Part shown: piece after piece, positions 1-13,500 of the stretch
How the letters are laid out: every line of letters begins with the position of its first letter
How positions within the stretch are numbered: position 1 is the first letter of the stretch
Origin: Chionoecetes opilio
Lineage: Eukaryota > Arthropoda > Malacostraca > Decapoda > Majidae
Direction: 5' to 3'
DNA: 64,000 nucleotides
Assembly (NCBI GenBank): GCA_016584305.1
Contig: JACEEZ010015291.1
Location: 10,001-74,000 of the forward strand
Made by a program: the position numbers and the translations under genes
The notes under the pieces: model-generated
Told to the model about the DNA's origin: nothing
The model's database searches: none
Seen by the model: the letters and a program-made list of their open reading frames with translations, nothing else

Positions 1-1540
1 CCCCACCTACGTCTCTCAGGACTCCCCCCCGCCCCCCACGTTGCTGCCGGCCGTCACCCCCCCGCACCTGCTGGGCTCGCCGCAGTACGAGTACGACGAC
101 CCCCCACACTCCCCCCAGATGCCGGCCCTCAAGTGCCAGGTGGAGCCCCCGCCCGTCCTGCACGCGGACACCGCCAAGCGCACCAGCCTGGAGGAGCAGG
201 GAACCCTCAAGAAGCGGGGACCGGGAAGACCAAAGAAGGATTCCGACGTGCCCAAGAGACCGAGGGGCAGACCGAAGGGATCAAAGAATAAGAAGCCAAA
301 GAAGTCTGACGGAGCGTCGTGTGCCGGGGACTACAGGGACGGGCTGCACAAGTTGGCGAGAGAGGCGGATGCCGTCGGGTGCTTTAAGAGTGAACAAGGG
401 CCGGAGGTGGCGGTGGCGGGCGTGACGGACGCGTGTAGTGATAACAAGTGGAGCAATGACCTTGAGAGCGAGGACCTCCCTCCGCCACCCGAGCCCATCC
501 CGCCCCTGAGGCGCGGGCCGGGCAGACCCAAAAAGATCCCTCCAGTGTTAGAGCCCAGTGTAACCCTCCAGGAACCACAGACACACAAAGTACAAAGTGA
601 GCACACCAATGAGCCTTGTGCTGAAAAAAGTGCCAATCCTAATCCTCCCAGTGCCAACCTCGACGTGCAGATCGCAAGTTTTGACCCAACCAACCCATCC
701 AACCCATCCAGTGCCCTGAAATACGACATGAAGATCAGAGACAAAGGCTTCAAGGGCAAGCGTCCGGTGGGGAGGCCCAGGAAGTACCCCAAGAGGGAGG
801 ACGGGGCCGGCAACAACGTCCCGGCCACGGCGGCCAGCAAGAAGTGCTTCAGCGAGAGGATCATGCACAAGATCATCAACGAAAAGGTGCGGAACAGCGA
901 AAAGTCTGACAAATTATCCGGCCGAGTGGACGATCACGAGGGATCCTCGGAGCCCACGGGTGAACCCTACTCCTTCCTCGACCTGCCATTCTCCAGCGCA
1001 CACGATTCCGAGAGAAGGCACCGCAAACGGCACTCGAAGCAAAAATTCACGCCCGACGGCCTGCCGCTGGAAGGGAAGAAGAAGCGCGGCAGAAAAAAGG
1101 AGCTGCCGGCCATCTTCGAGAAAGTGTACCGCAACCAGGACATCAAGAGCAAGATCAAGAGCGAGAACGGCCGGCCTTCCTTCTGTCCCGCGTCCCTGGC
1201 CCTCAAGCAGATGCACAAGAAGAAGAAGAAGAAACCCAAACACTTTAAGACCAAGCACAAGAACATCGTTGACCCGGTGTTCCTGGCCAACCTGGAGGAC
1301 CTGATGCGGGGGATCCAGCAGTGCTCCATCTCCAAGGCGCCGCTCCTCCTGCAGTCCAAGCCCGGCGAGCCCCTCCTGCCCTCCATCTTCCGCCTGAGGA
1401 AGGTGTCGCTGGCGGCCAAGAAGAGGCGGGGCAGCGAGAAGACCCGGACCAGCGATCGGGAGTCCGGCACGGAGGGGGAGAGCGGCAAGGAGAAGGCGTC
1501 CGGGAAGAGGAAGAAGAAGATGCAGGAGGTCCCAAAACAG
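1..1540 (+). CDS. ASH1: ASH1 exon with AT-hooks (5' incomplete)
   Basis: Open from base 2 in frame to the donor CAG|GTAAGA at 1541 (phase 0), with no initiator visible. It encodes four AT-hook cores: KRGPGRPKK (about 209-240), RPRGRPKG (about 260-285), RRGPGRPKK (about 508-535) and KRPVGRPRK (about 757-785). These bind the minor groove of AT-rich DNA. Long Lys/Arg runs near 1075-1245 and 1410-1530 look like nuclear localisation signals. The frame runs past the donor into a GT microsatellite, which is intron read-through. Confidence 0.93.
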
Positions 1541-4500
1541 GTAAGAATTTGTGTGCCTTCTGTTGATATTACCAAGACAGGAAGTTGTGTGTACGTGTGT
1601 GTGTGTGTGTGTGTGTGTGTACGTATTCATGTCCCAGATCAAATAAAAATGTTCCCCTCCCCTCAAAAAAATAATTACTGTTTAATGTTTACTGTGAGAT
1701 TGATTACTGAAAATTTTACTGTGAAGTGAAGATTGATTTCTGAGTTTTAGGATTGAAAAAAAAGACGAGTGAATTCGATCAGTTTGTCTTTGCTGTGTTC
1801 GCTTCACTGCTTCCATCTTGTTTTGGCCGAAATGACCGTTAAACAAATACATACGCTTCACTTCTCTTTCATCTTGTTTTGGCCGAAATGACCGTTAAAC
1901 AAATACATACGCTTCACTTCTCTCCCATCTTGTTTTGGCCGAATTGACCATTAAACAAATACATACGCTTCACTTCTCTTCCATCTTGTTTTGGCCGAAA
2001 TGACCGTTAAACAAATACATACGCTTCACTTCTCTCCCATCTTGTTTTGGCCGAAATGACCGTTAAACAAATACATACGCTTCACTTCTCTCCCATCTTG
2101 TTTTGGCCGAAATGACCATTAAACAAATACATACGCTTCACTTCTCTCCCATCTTGTTTTGGCCGAAATGACGTTAAAACAAATACATACGCTTCACTTC
2201 TCTCCCATCTTGTTTTGGCCGAAATGACCGTTAAACAAATACATACGCTTCACTTCTCTCCCATCTTGTTTTGGCCGAAAATGACCGTTTAAAACAAATA
2301 CATACGCTTCACTTCTCTCCAATCTTGTTTTGGCCGAAATGACCGTTAAACAAATACATACGCTTCACTGCTCCATCTTGTTTTGGCCGAAATGACCGTT
2401 AAACAAATACATACGCTTCACTGCTTCCATCTTGTTTTGGCCGAAATGACCGTTAAACAAATACATACGCTTCACTTCTCTCCATCTTGTTTTGGCCCGA
2501 AAATGACCGTTAAAACAAATACATACGCTTCACTTCTCTCCCATCTTGTTTTGGCCGAAATGACCATTAAAACAAATACATACGCTTCACTTCTCTCCCA
2601 TCTTGTTTTGGCCGAAATGACCGTTAAAACAAATACATACGCTTCACTTCTCTCCCATCTTGTTTGGCCGAAATGACCATTAACAAATACATACGCTTCA
2701 CTTCTCTCCCATCTTGTTTTGGCCGAAATGACCGTTAAACAAATACATACGCTTCACTTCTCTCCCATCTTGTTTTGGCCGAAATGACCGTTTAAACAAA
2801 TACATACGCTTCACTTCTCTCCCATCTGTTTTGGCCGAAATGACCGTTAAACAAATACATACGCTTCACTTCTCTCCCATCTTGTTTTGGCCGAAATGAC
2901 CTTAAACAAATACATACGCTTCACTTCTCTCCCATCTTGTTTTGGCCGAAATGACCGTTAAACAAATACATACGCTTCACTTCTCTCCCATCTTGTTTTG
3001 GCGAAATGACCGTTAAACAAATACATACGCTTCACTTCTTCCCATCTTGTTTTGGCCGAAATGACCGTTAAACAAATACATACGCTTCACTTCTCTCCCA
3101 TCTTGTTTGGCCGAAATGACCGTTAAACAAATACATACGCTTCACTTTTCTCCCATCTTGTTTTGGCCGAAATGACCCTTAAACAAATACATACGCTTCA
3201 CTTCTCTCCCATCTTGTTTTGGCCGAAAATGACCGTTAAACAAATACATACGCTTCACTTCTCTCCCATCTTGTTTTGGCCGAAATGACGTTAAACAAAT
3301 ACATACGCTTCACTTTTTCCCATCTTGTTTTGGCCGAAATGACCGTTAAACAAATACATACGCTTCACTTCTCTCCCATCTTGTTTTGGCCGAAATGACC
3401 ATTAAACAAATACATACGCTTCACTTCTCTCCCATCTTGTTTTGGCCGAAATGACCGTTAAACAAATACATACGCTTCACTTCTCTCCCATCTTGTTTTG
3501 GCCGAAATGACCGTTAAACAAATACATACGCTTCACTGCTCTCCATCTTGTTTTGGCCGAAATGACCATTAAACAAATACATACGCTTCACTTCTCTTCC
3601 ATCTTGTTTTGGCCGAAATGACCATTAAACAAATACATACGCTTCACTTCTCTTCCATCTTGTTTTGGCCGAAATGACCATTAAACAAATACATACGCTT
3701 CACTTCTCTTCCATCTTGTTTTGGCCCGAAAGACCATTAAACAAATACATACGCTTCACTTCTCTCCCATCTTGTTTTGGCCGAAATGACCATTAAACAA
3801 ATACATACGCTTCACTTCTCTCCCATCTTGTTTTGGCGAAATGACCATTAAACAAATACATACGCTTCACTTCTCTCCATCTTGTTTGGCCGAAATGACC
3901 ATTAAACAAATACATACGCTTCACTTCTCTCCCATCTTGTTTGGCCGAAATGACCATTAAACAAATACATACGCTTCACTTCTCTCCCATCTTGTTTTGG
4001 CCGAAATGACCATTAAACAAATACATACGCTTCACTTCTCTTCCATCTTGTTTTGGCCGAAATGACCATTAAACAAATACATACGCTTCACTTCTCTCCC
4101 ATCTTGTTTTGGCCGAAATGACCATTAAACAAATACATACGCTTCACTTCTCTCCCATCTTGTTTTGGGCCTTCCCCCCCCCCGAAAGGGACCATTAAAC
4201 AAATACATACGCTTCACTTCTCTCCCATCTTGTTTGGCCGAAATGACCATTAAACAAATACATACGCTTCACTTCTCTCCCATCTTGTTTTGGCCGAAAT
4301 GACCATTAAACAAATACATACGCTTCACTTCTCTCCCATCTTGTTTTGGCCGAAATGACCGTTAAACAAATACATACGCTTCACTTCTCTCCCATCTTGT
4401 TTTGGCCGAAATGACCATTAAACAAATACATACGCTTCACTTCTCTCCTATCTTGTTTTGGCCGAAATGACCATTAAACAAATACATACGCTTCACTTCT

Positions 4501-7500
4501 CTCCCATCTTGTTTTGGCCGAAATGACCGTTATACATCAATAAATAAGAATAAATAAAAAGATAAATAGAACACTGACCACAAAAGGACCACAATTCATT
4601 AGTTACTATTAGCAAGCCAGGGCGTTGTAATACTGTAGACTGAGCCATTCTTGGTTTTTATAGGTCTTAGTCTCATGATGGAACATTAATTAACCAGTAA
4701 CAAGTAAGAAGCACCTGCATGATACTTTGACACACAGATACTTTTCAAGGTATGACCTGACCAACTTACTGCCACTCATGCATAAAACCAAAAAAAAATC
4801 TTTAAAAAAAATAAATACTAAAAAAAAAGGTTCCTACAACAGGCAATGCAAATGTAGTGCTGTCTGCATTTGACTGTTCAGATTTTTCTCCCACATCACC
4901 CCATCATTTTCTAGTGGCTTCAAAACAAACATTTACACATATCCCAGGCCAACTTATGTTCAGTTCATTTTACGATCAGTGTCACAACCTAACCCAATTG
5001 ACAGGAACTACCACGTGTAGGTCTCCCGGCCTCTTATAGCTTCCTTATTTTCTTATCTTTTATGTAATTGTAACTCTATCGGTGTTTATATTGAAGCAAC
5101 CCCTCCATAGATAGCTCAGTGGTAAAGTGTTGGTGTTTCAATACAGCAACAAAAAGGTGTGGGTTCGATTCCCCCACAATTCATTACGGATATCTTTACT
5201 TAAAAAAAATAATAATAATAAAAAAATAAATAAAAAAAACTCAGCGCCTGACATGCCGTGTTGCCGTTCTGTTTCAGGGTCGGGAGCGGACGGAGGCCAA
5301 CGAGCAGCGTCTGCCCCTCAAGAAGCGCCACCGCCACATCTCCACCGCAGTGCCCGCCACACCCGAGCCCCCCAAGGTAGACAGCGTGAAGAGTGAACTC
5401 AGCATAACGAAGGCCGGCGACAAAGCAAACTGTGATAGGGAGCCGCGGATTGATAAGGAGGACAGGGAGAAGCTGGCCGCCAAGATGGACCCCAGACCCG
5501 AGAAGATGTCCGTGCCGAAGACCCTGATTGCCGAAACCCCGAAGCCAGTAAAGCCGGACCCCAAAGCCATCAAGCAGAGCAGTGAAGACCTACCCAAGAA
5601 ATCCGAGGACACTTTAGCGCCCAACAACAGTGTGACAAAGAAGTACGACGTCACAAACTCTGTCGCAAAGAAATATGAGCTCTCCTCCGTCGCAAAGAAA
5701 TATGAGCTCTCCTCCGTCGCAAAGAAATATGAGCTGTCTGCTTCAATGGGGAAGAAGTGTGAGGTCGGCGCCACCATCGCCAGGAAGTATGAGGAACCCG
5801 TTTCCAAGAGGGCGGAACAAACACAAGTACCTGATGTAGTTATAAAGAGTGCCGAGCTCCCCGCCAAGGAGAGCCAGGCGCTACCTATGCCATGTGTGCC
5901 CGAAGCGATAGCGAAGCCGGCGCAGAAACCCGAACCTGTGACGCGGACAGGCGGGGAAATGACCGCTTCGACCCGCACCACCACCTCCACCACCACCACC
6001 ACCCCTAAGAAGAGACACCGGCTAGAGGTGGAGCTTAGCCACACTCCAGCCACCGCCACCCGAGCCACCTCAGGTCTGGTGAAGGGCAAGGTGGAGAAGG
6101 AAGTCCCCAAGAGTAAGGAAAAAGAAGCGTCCATTAAAGTGCAACATGTCAGCAAGTCCCCCAAATCTACCAAAGAAGTGTCCCTTAAGGAGGCAAGTCA
6201 CGTGCTGCTACCTAAGGAGGAAGCCACTTGTGATACCAGTCCCAAAGTATGTGTTGCAGAGAAGAAGGAGGAGGTGGTGGAGGAGAAGAAACCCAGTGAT
6301 GTCTTCAAGGCTGAGAAGTCCCCAGTAATAGTAGAGCCTTGTGTCCAGACCTCAGAGCCCGTACCTGAAACCGAGCCTCCAAAAGAAAGCTCTGGGACGC
6401 ACTCCGACAGCGACATCCCCAGCGAGCACGAACCACTCTACGACAGCGACCAGAGTGGGTTTTCCTCGGACAAAGAGAGTCCCGTCGAGATTCCCGTCAA
6501 AGTGCCTCAGAAGAGACTGAAAAAGAAGAGGGAGTTGAGGTCGCCGATTCCAAAGGTGGCGAACAAACTCGTGCCCGCGGAAGTCACGGAAGACAACGAA
6601 CCTCCCCCGGTCAAGAAGAAGAAAAAACTAAAGCGTAGGAAGAGAAACAGGACGGGATTTCCGACTATCAGGAAAAAGAAACGAAAAATTGAACCCAAGC
6701 CAACTGTACCGGCAGTAAAACCTAACGGCGTACCCTGTGATACTAATGTTTCTACGGAAGCTACCAAGAATCCCGCCAAAACACACCCTAACATGGACAT
6801 AAACAACCCAGGCACCAGTACAACAACCACGTGTCCACCTCCCGCCTACCCCAGCACCCTGCCCAGACACGGTGACGCAGCCCTGGAGCCTAAGTGTGAA
6901 GGCAAGGAGGGTCACAGTCCCCTCGTTACCTTACCAGAGTCTCAACAACTGGCGTCAAAATCCAATAGTAGAATAGAAATGCCAACGCTAACGCCAACGG
7001 CCATAGAATCCGTGCCTGTTCCTGCGCCGAGACCAAGAGGGCGACCTAAGAAAACGAGCATAGATAGAAAGCCGTCGTCGAGAGCGCCTTCCGTCTCCCC
7101 CTCGCAGTCGCCCGAGAAGGGACCGAAACAGTTGCGGGACTCACTGAGGGAAAGGCGCTCCACCCGGCCTCCCGATGTAGTCCCGCAGGAGAAGAAAATA
7201 GAGTCCGAGCAAGATGAGGTGCAGTTGAAGAAGATGTTGGAGCGAGTGGCCACGGGTATCGGGTGTCGGACTAGGAGGAAACGGGACCTGAGTGAGGAGA
7301 GTGTGAGGACGGTGCAGTCAGAGGGGAAGAGGCCGAGAAGACACGCTGAGGAGGAGGTACAGTAATAGTAATAGTACTATATACATTTATGACTAGCTGT
7401 TAGGTACTGTTGGCTATATTAATTTTACAGTTGGCTATATTAATTTTACAGTTGGCTATATTAATTTTACAGTTGGCTATATTAATTTTACAGTTGGCTA

Positions 7501-10500
7501 TATTAATGTTATGACTAGCTGTTAGGTACTGTTGGCTATATACGTTGCATGACTAGTAGTTATGATTAACCCCTTGAGACCCAGAGTGTAATTTCCATTG
7601 TAATTTGGCTACCTAGATTTTTAGTGAATGTAGGCATTATTTATAGCTATGACCTGTTTAGTATCCTTGTCCACTAACTAATTTGGTATAATAAGTTACT
7701 TTTTGTGATTTTGTGGCTCGACAACAGGCAATTTTTTATATCAAAGGAAAGATCTGGGCGTGAAGGGGTTAATCACACTATTTATTTACACTACATGGCC
7801 TATATTTACACTACACCCTACACTTTCACCCTTTACACTTGTCAACACATGCTTATCCCACCAGATGGACGACTGTGACGCGGTGGTTCTGTCGTCGGAG
7901 TCCATGCCCAGCAGTGAGCCGCCCTCGGGTGACGAGAGCGGCCGCACCCTGACAGGCCACAGGAAGGTGCCACGCTGGAGGAAGAAATACCTGGTGGCCG
8001 GACTGTTCTCAGATTACTACAAGGACGGAGAGTGAGTATCAACCTCTTTATAGCCTTTCAGAAAGTAATAATATCATACATAATCTGAAGTTGTTGTTGT
8101 TGTTGTTGTTTTTTTTTTTTTGTTTTTTTTTTTTTTTTTTTTTTATTCAGTGAAGTTCTATTTGAGATAATGTAGTAAATCTTTATATCCTTCATAACGT
8201 ATAAATGTCATATTCTGAAGCATTTTTTTTTTTTTTTACATACATTGAATTAATTAAGTGATGATATTTGAGATAATGGGGCCAATCTGACGTATGCAAT
8301 GTTTCTTAATTGATTAATTAAGTGAATAATTTGAGAGAAGAATCTTTAGTAGGTCGGTAAAAGAGGAATGCTTAATAAGTTAGTGGTTAGTGGTAATTAG
8401 CAAGGTATGTGGTAGGTGATTTGGTTAGTGGTAATTAGCAAGGTAGATTCTGTGGTAGGTAATCATCCATATAGTCCTGAAATCACTCCATTACTACTAA
8501 ACTCTTGCCTCGGCACACTCCCTCACATGACACACTCCAGCACACCACACACCCCACCTTAACACACCCACCACAACCCTAACACTGCCAGCACAACCCA
8601 ACCTCCAACCCAACCTCCAGCTCCAACTCAACCCTCCAGCACACCACACTGCCAGCACAACCCTAACACTGCCACCACAACCCTAACACTGCCACCACAA
8701 CCCTAACACCACCTCACACCACCCTAACACACCCACCACAACCCTAACACAACCTCACACCCCACCCTAACACTGCCACCACAACCCAACCTCCAACCTC
8801 CAACTCAACCCTTCAACCCAACACTCCAACCCAACCTCCAAACCTCCAACTCAACCCTCCAACCTCCAGCCCAACCCTCCAGCACCTACCGTTCTCCACC
8901 CAACACTGTTCCCTTTCTGTACACAACTCACAACCCAGCACAGTCCCACATCTCAACACAACCCAAGGAACAACACATTCTTTGGCATCACAACCTGGCA
9001 CACTCCTAAAGTCAATCGTGTCACCGTGTAATATTTCTTTGCCGAATCACCTTGGACCTAACACACACAGACATGCACACACACACCACAGGCACACACA
9101 CACGCACACAGGCACACACACACCCCAGCACAACAACAATATCAGCACATAACCCCACATAACTTTATATGCAAATCACCACACCCACCACACACACACC
9201 TTAGCCACACGACAAGACCCAAACCCGACTCACCGTGTAGCACAGCCGTAAACCACAGCACCACATCACCACATCACCTGGGCACATCTCACACCCTGTA
9301 GCCACATCACTAGTGTAAGCCATCACCCCAGCACTCGTAAGCACATCCCTAAGCCACGTCACAACCACAGACCGCGCAGGAAGAACGGAGAAGTGTCCAT
9401 GCCGAAGAACAAGCTGACGTACGACCCGGAGGAGCACGTGCACGGCCTCCTCCCTCCGCCCTGCTACTGTCGCAAGTGGCTGAGGGAACGGCACATCGAC
9501 TTTGTGCTGCCCTACGACCTGTGGTGGCTGCACGAACACAACATGCTGCCGGGCCGGGACCTTGTGCCCTCGTGGAACTACAAGAAGATCAAGAGCAGTG
9601 AGTGGATGTCGCTGTTTGTTTTTTTAGCGAATATCTTGCTGAAATATATGTCATGTGTTAGGGTTGTTATTATCATTGTTTTGTATAGTATAGTTTGTGA
9701 AAAGGTTGTTATTATCAATGGTTTTTTTATGATATAGTGTGCGAGAACTTGACCTGTGTATTGATATCAGTGGCATGGACCAAGGCATCACACATCTTTC
9801 TTCTCACCTCTCCAGATGTTTACTACGACGTCAAACCCAACCACGACTACGAATCCCAATCATGTAATTGCAAGCGTCCGGCCAAGCCAGGGGAGCGAGG
9901 ATGTGGCGACGACTGCATCAACAAAATGATGCTTATAGAGTGCAATTCCCAGACCTGTCCCATCACCGAGTCGTGCGGCAACCAGCCCATCCAGCGCCAC
10001 GAGTACCGCACCTGCCTCCTGCGCTTCATGACGCCAGACAAGGGCTGGGGCATCAGGACTACGGAGAGCCTCGCCGCCGGGTCCTTCATCCTGGAGTACG
10101 TCGGGGAGGTGGTCAGCGAGAAGGAGTTCAAGATCCGCATGCAGACGAGGTACGCCAACGACACCCACCACTACTGCCTCAATCTAGACCGCGGCATGGT
10201 GATCGACGGCCACCGCATGGGAGGCGACTGCCGCTTCGTCAATCACTCGTGCGACCCCAACTGTGAGATGCAGAAGTGGTACGTCAACGGGCAATACCGC
10301 ATGGCACTCTTCGCCCTCAAGGACATCGACATGGGCACCGAACTGAACTACGACTACAACTTCTCCCTCTTCAACCCGGCGGAGGGACAGGAGTGCAAGT
10401 GTGGCTCGGACAACTGCCGGGGTGTGATCGGCGCCAAGTCTCAGCGGGTGAACGGCTACGTGGACAACAGCAAGAAGGCCGCCAAGAAGGACATCGGCAA

Positions 10501-13500
10501 GAAGCGTAAGCGCGGCGCCGCCCTGGACGTGGACAACTACCTTCCCCGACCCCATGTGGCCCCCATGAAGCCGCTCTCCCACCAGCAGCAGCTCTTCATC
10601 CTCACCCACCGCTGCTTCCTCATCCGCAACCTGGAGAAAGTCAAGCGGTCGAGAGAACGGCTGAGTCGCTGCGCCGAGAAGAAAGCCGAGGAGGTGCTGG
10701 ACGACTCCGAGGAGCCGAGCACCAGGGTGGAGAAGTTCCTGACGCACTTCACGGCGCTCAACACGGCGCGCTCCGTCAAGACCCGACGGCTGGCCCAGGC
10801 CGAGGACGACCCGGAGATGACCAGGCTTGCCAAACTGGCGCAGATTTTCAAGGACATCTACGACAAGCTCGTGGCGTCGCGGGATGCCAACGACAAGCCC
10901 CTGGCGACGCCCTTCATGACGCTGCCGTCGAAAAAGAAGTACTCGACGTACTACGTCAGAGTCGGGGAGCCCATCGACCTGGCCCAGCTGGAGAAGAACA
11001 TCCTCACCGGCCACTACATCACCGCCGAGTCCTTCGACCGCGACGTCATGCGCCTCTTTGCCAACAACCTCAGGTTTTTTGGCCGCAACACTGAGATAGG
11101 CCAGATGGCGGTGGGGCTGCGGCGAGTATACAGCGAGTGCAAGCTGCAGTTCAAGCCCTTCCTGGAGGAGGTGCTCGGGGAGGACTCGCTGCCGCCCGCC
11201 TTTGCAAACTCGTCCCCGAACGAGGAGTTTGAGGACGAGGATGTGATCCGGTGCGTTTGCAACCTTCACCGGGACGAGGGAGTCATGATCCAGTGTGAGC
11301 GCTGTCTGGTGTGGCAACACTGCGACTGCATGGGCGTGACGGACTCCCCCGAACACTACCTCTGTGAGGAGTGCTCGCCGCGCCTCATCTCCCCGGAGGT
11401 GCCCATGAATCCCCAGCCTCCGGACGCCCCCAAAGACCACAAGTACTTCATCACCCTGCTCAGAGACAACCTGCAGGTCAAACAAGGCAAGTGTTTCTAC
11501 TGTCTTCCTCATTATCTCTGTAATTTCATAGCTTATAAGATGGAGAAGTAGTAAATAGAGTTATAGTGGGATGTTATGAGCAATCAAAACATTTAAGAAA
11601 GAAAGAGGACTCAAAATAAAAAATATATAAAAAAGTTTACAGGCGCTACAGGCTCCAACGTAAAAAAAAAAAAAATTTAATAACAAAAAAATTATTTGAT
11701 TCCTAGTGATTGAGATGCAATATAAACTAGGACAACAACAAGAAAGATTTATGTAAGGCACTTCATTAACGTTTCCGTCTCTGCTTCAGGGGACAGTGTT
11801 TACATCCTGCGCGACCGTCCACAACAGAAGAGTGGCGAGCGGAGGCAGCCCGCGTACCGCCTCGCCAAGGACGTCAAGCCTCACGACCTCCTCATATTCA
11901 AAATTGAGAACCTGTGGATTGATGAAAAGTAAGCAAGCTCTAATCACTGTAACTGAAATCTGACTCCAGATTCGTGGTCAGCATGCCCGAAAACTGCTAG
12001 GAACAAATTTTCAAGCAAATCTATTTTTCAAAAAATATTGCAAATTTTTCAAGGAGTATGCCTTGATTTTTTTTTTAAATCACCTTTTTTTTTCAATAGG
12101 TAACTAAAAAAACTCTGGCAGATACGTGCCACATGCTCTGGGTGTCAAGGGGTTAACAACTTTCCACTCTTCTCAGGGGCGACAAGTTTGCCTTCGGCCA
12201 CCACTACCTACGGCCACACGAGACATTCCACGAGCCTTGGCGCAAGTTTTTCTCCAACGAGGTGATCCGCTCGCCGCTGTGCGAGATCTTGCCGTTGGAC
12301 ATGGTCATCAACCACTGCTGGGTGCTGGACCTCAACAGCTACTGCCGGGGGAGGCCCATCGGCGCCCAGGAGGACCACGTGTACGTGTGTGAGTACCGGG
12401 TGGACAAGGGCGCCAGGGTGTTCTCCAAGATCAGCAAACCCAAGTACCCGATCTGCATCAAGCCGTACGCCTTCGTCACCTTCCCGGAGAAACTGCGGCC
12501 TCAGCGCACCTACACGGTAAGTTGTACTTACGCTACCATTCTTATTTGAATATTTTGCTAGTCTACTTGAAGAAGTTATTTAAAGGCATTTTTCATGATA
12601 TTGAATTAAGGTTATTGCTCTATGAAGAGTTATGGAAGGGTTATGAATGGTTATATGAAGGGTTATATGAAGGGTTATGAATGGTTATATGAAGGGTTAT
12701 GAATGGTTATATGAAGGGTTATATGAAGGGTTATGAATGGTTATATGAAGGGTTATGAATGGTTATATGAAGGGTTATATGAAGGGTTATGAATGGTTAT
12801 ATGAATGGTTATATGAAGGGTTATATGAAGGGTTATGAATGGTTATATGAATGGTTATATGAAGGGTTATGAATGGTTATATGAAGGGTTATATGAAGGG
12901 TTATGAATGGTTATATGAAGGGTTATGAATGGTTATATGAAGGGTTATATGAAGGGTTATGAAGGGTTATATGAAGGGTTATGAATGGTTATATGAAGGG
13001 TTATGAAGGGTTATGAAGGGTTATGAAGGGTTATATGAAGGGTTATGAATGGTTATATGAAGGGTTATGAATGGTTATGAAGGGTTATATGAAGGGTTAT
13101 GAATGGTTATATGAAGGGTTATGAATGGTTATATGAAGGGTTATGAATGGTTATATGAAGGGTTATGAAGGGTTATATGAAGGGTTATGAATGGTTATAT
13201 GAAGGGTTATGAAGGGTTATGAATGGTTATATGAAGGGTTATGAATGGTTATGAATGGTTATATGAAGGGTTATGAATGGTTATATGAAGGGTTATGAAT
13301 GGTTATATGAAGGGTTATATGAAGGGTTATGAAGGGTTATATGAAGGGTTATGAATGGTTATATGAAGGGTTATGAAGGGTTATGAAGGGTTATATGAAG
13401 GGTTATGAATGGTTATATGAAGGGTTATGAATGGTTATATGAAGGGTTATGAATGGTTATATGAAGGGTTATGAATGGTTATATGAAGGGTTATGAATGG

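Larger units (their letters stand above)
1541..5277 (+). other. ASH1 intron
   Basis: GT-AG intron of 3.7 kb. It holds a (GT)n run at about 1588-1622, the 56-bp minisatellite at 1797-4532, a LINE tail fragment near 5000-5061 and a tRNA-like SINE ending about 60 bp before the acceptor. No further exon is visible. Confidence 0.85.

Noticed and set aside
1797..4532. CRISPR-like array
   Set aside because: The units are directly adjacent with no unique spacers, and the DNA is eukaryotic.
5105..5180. Functional tRNA gene
   Set aside because: A and B boxes are present but the acceptor and D stems do not pair; an A-rich tail indicates a SINE.
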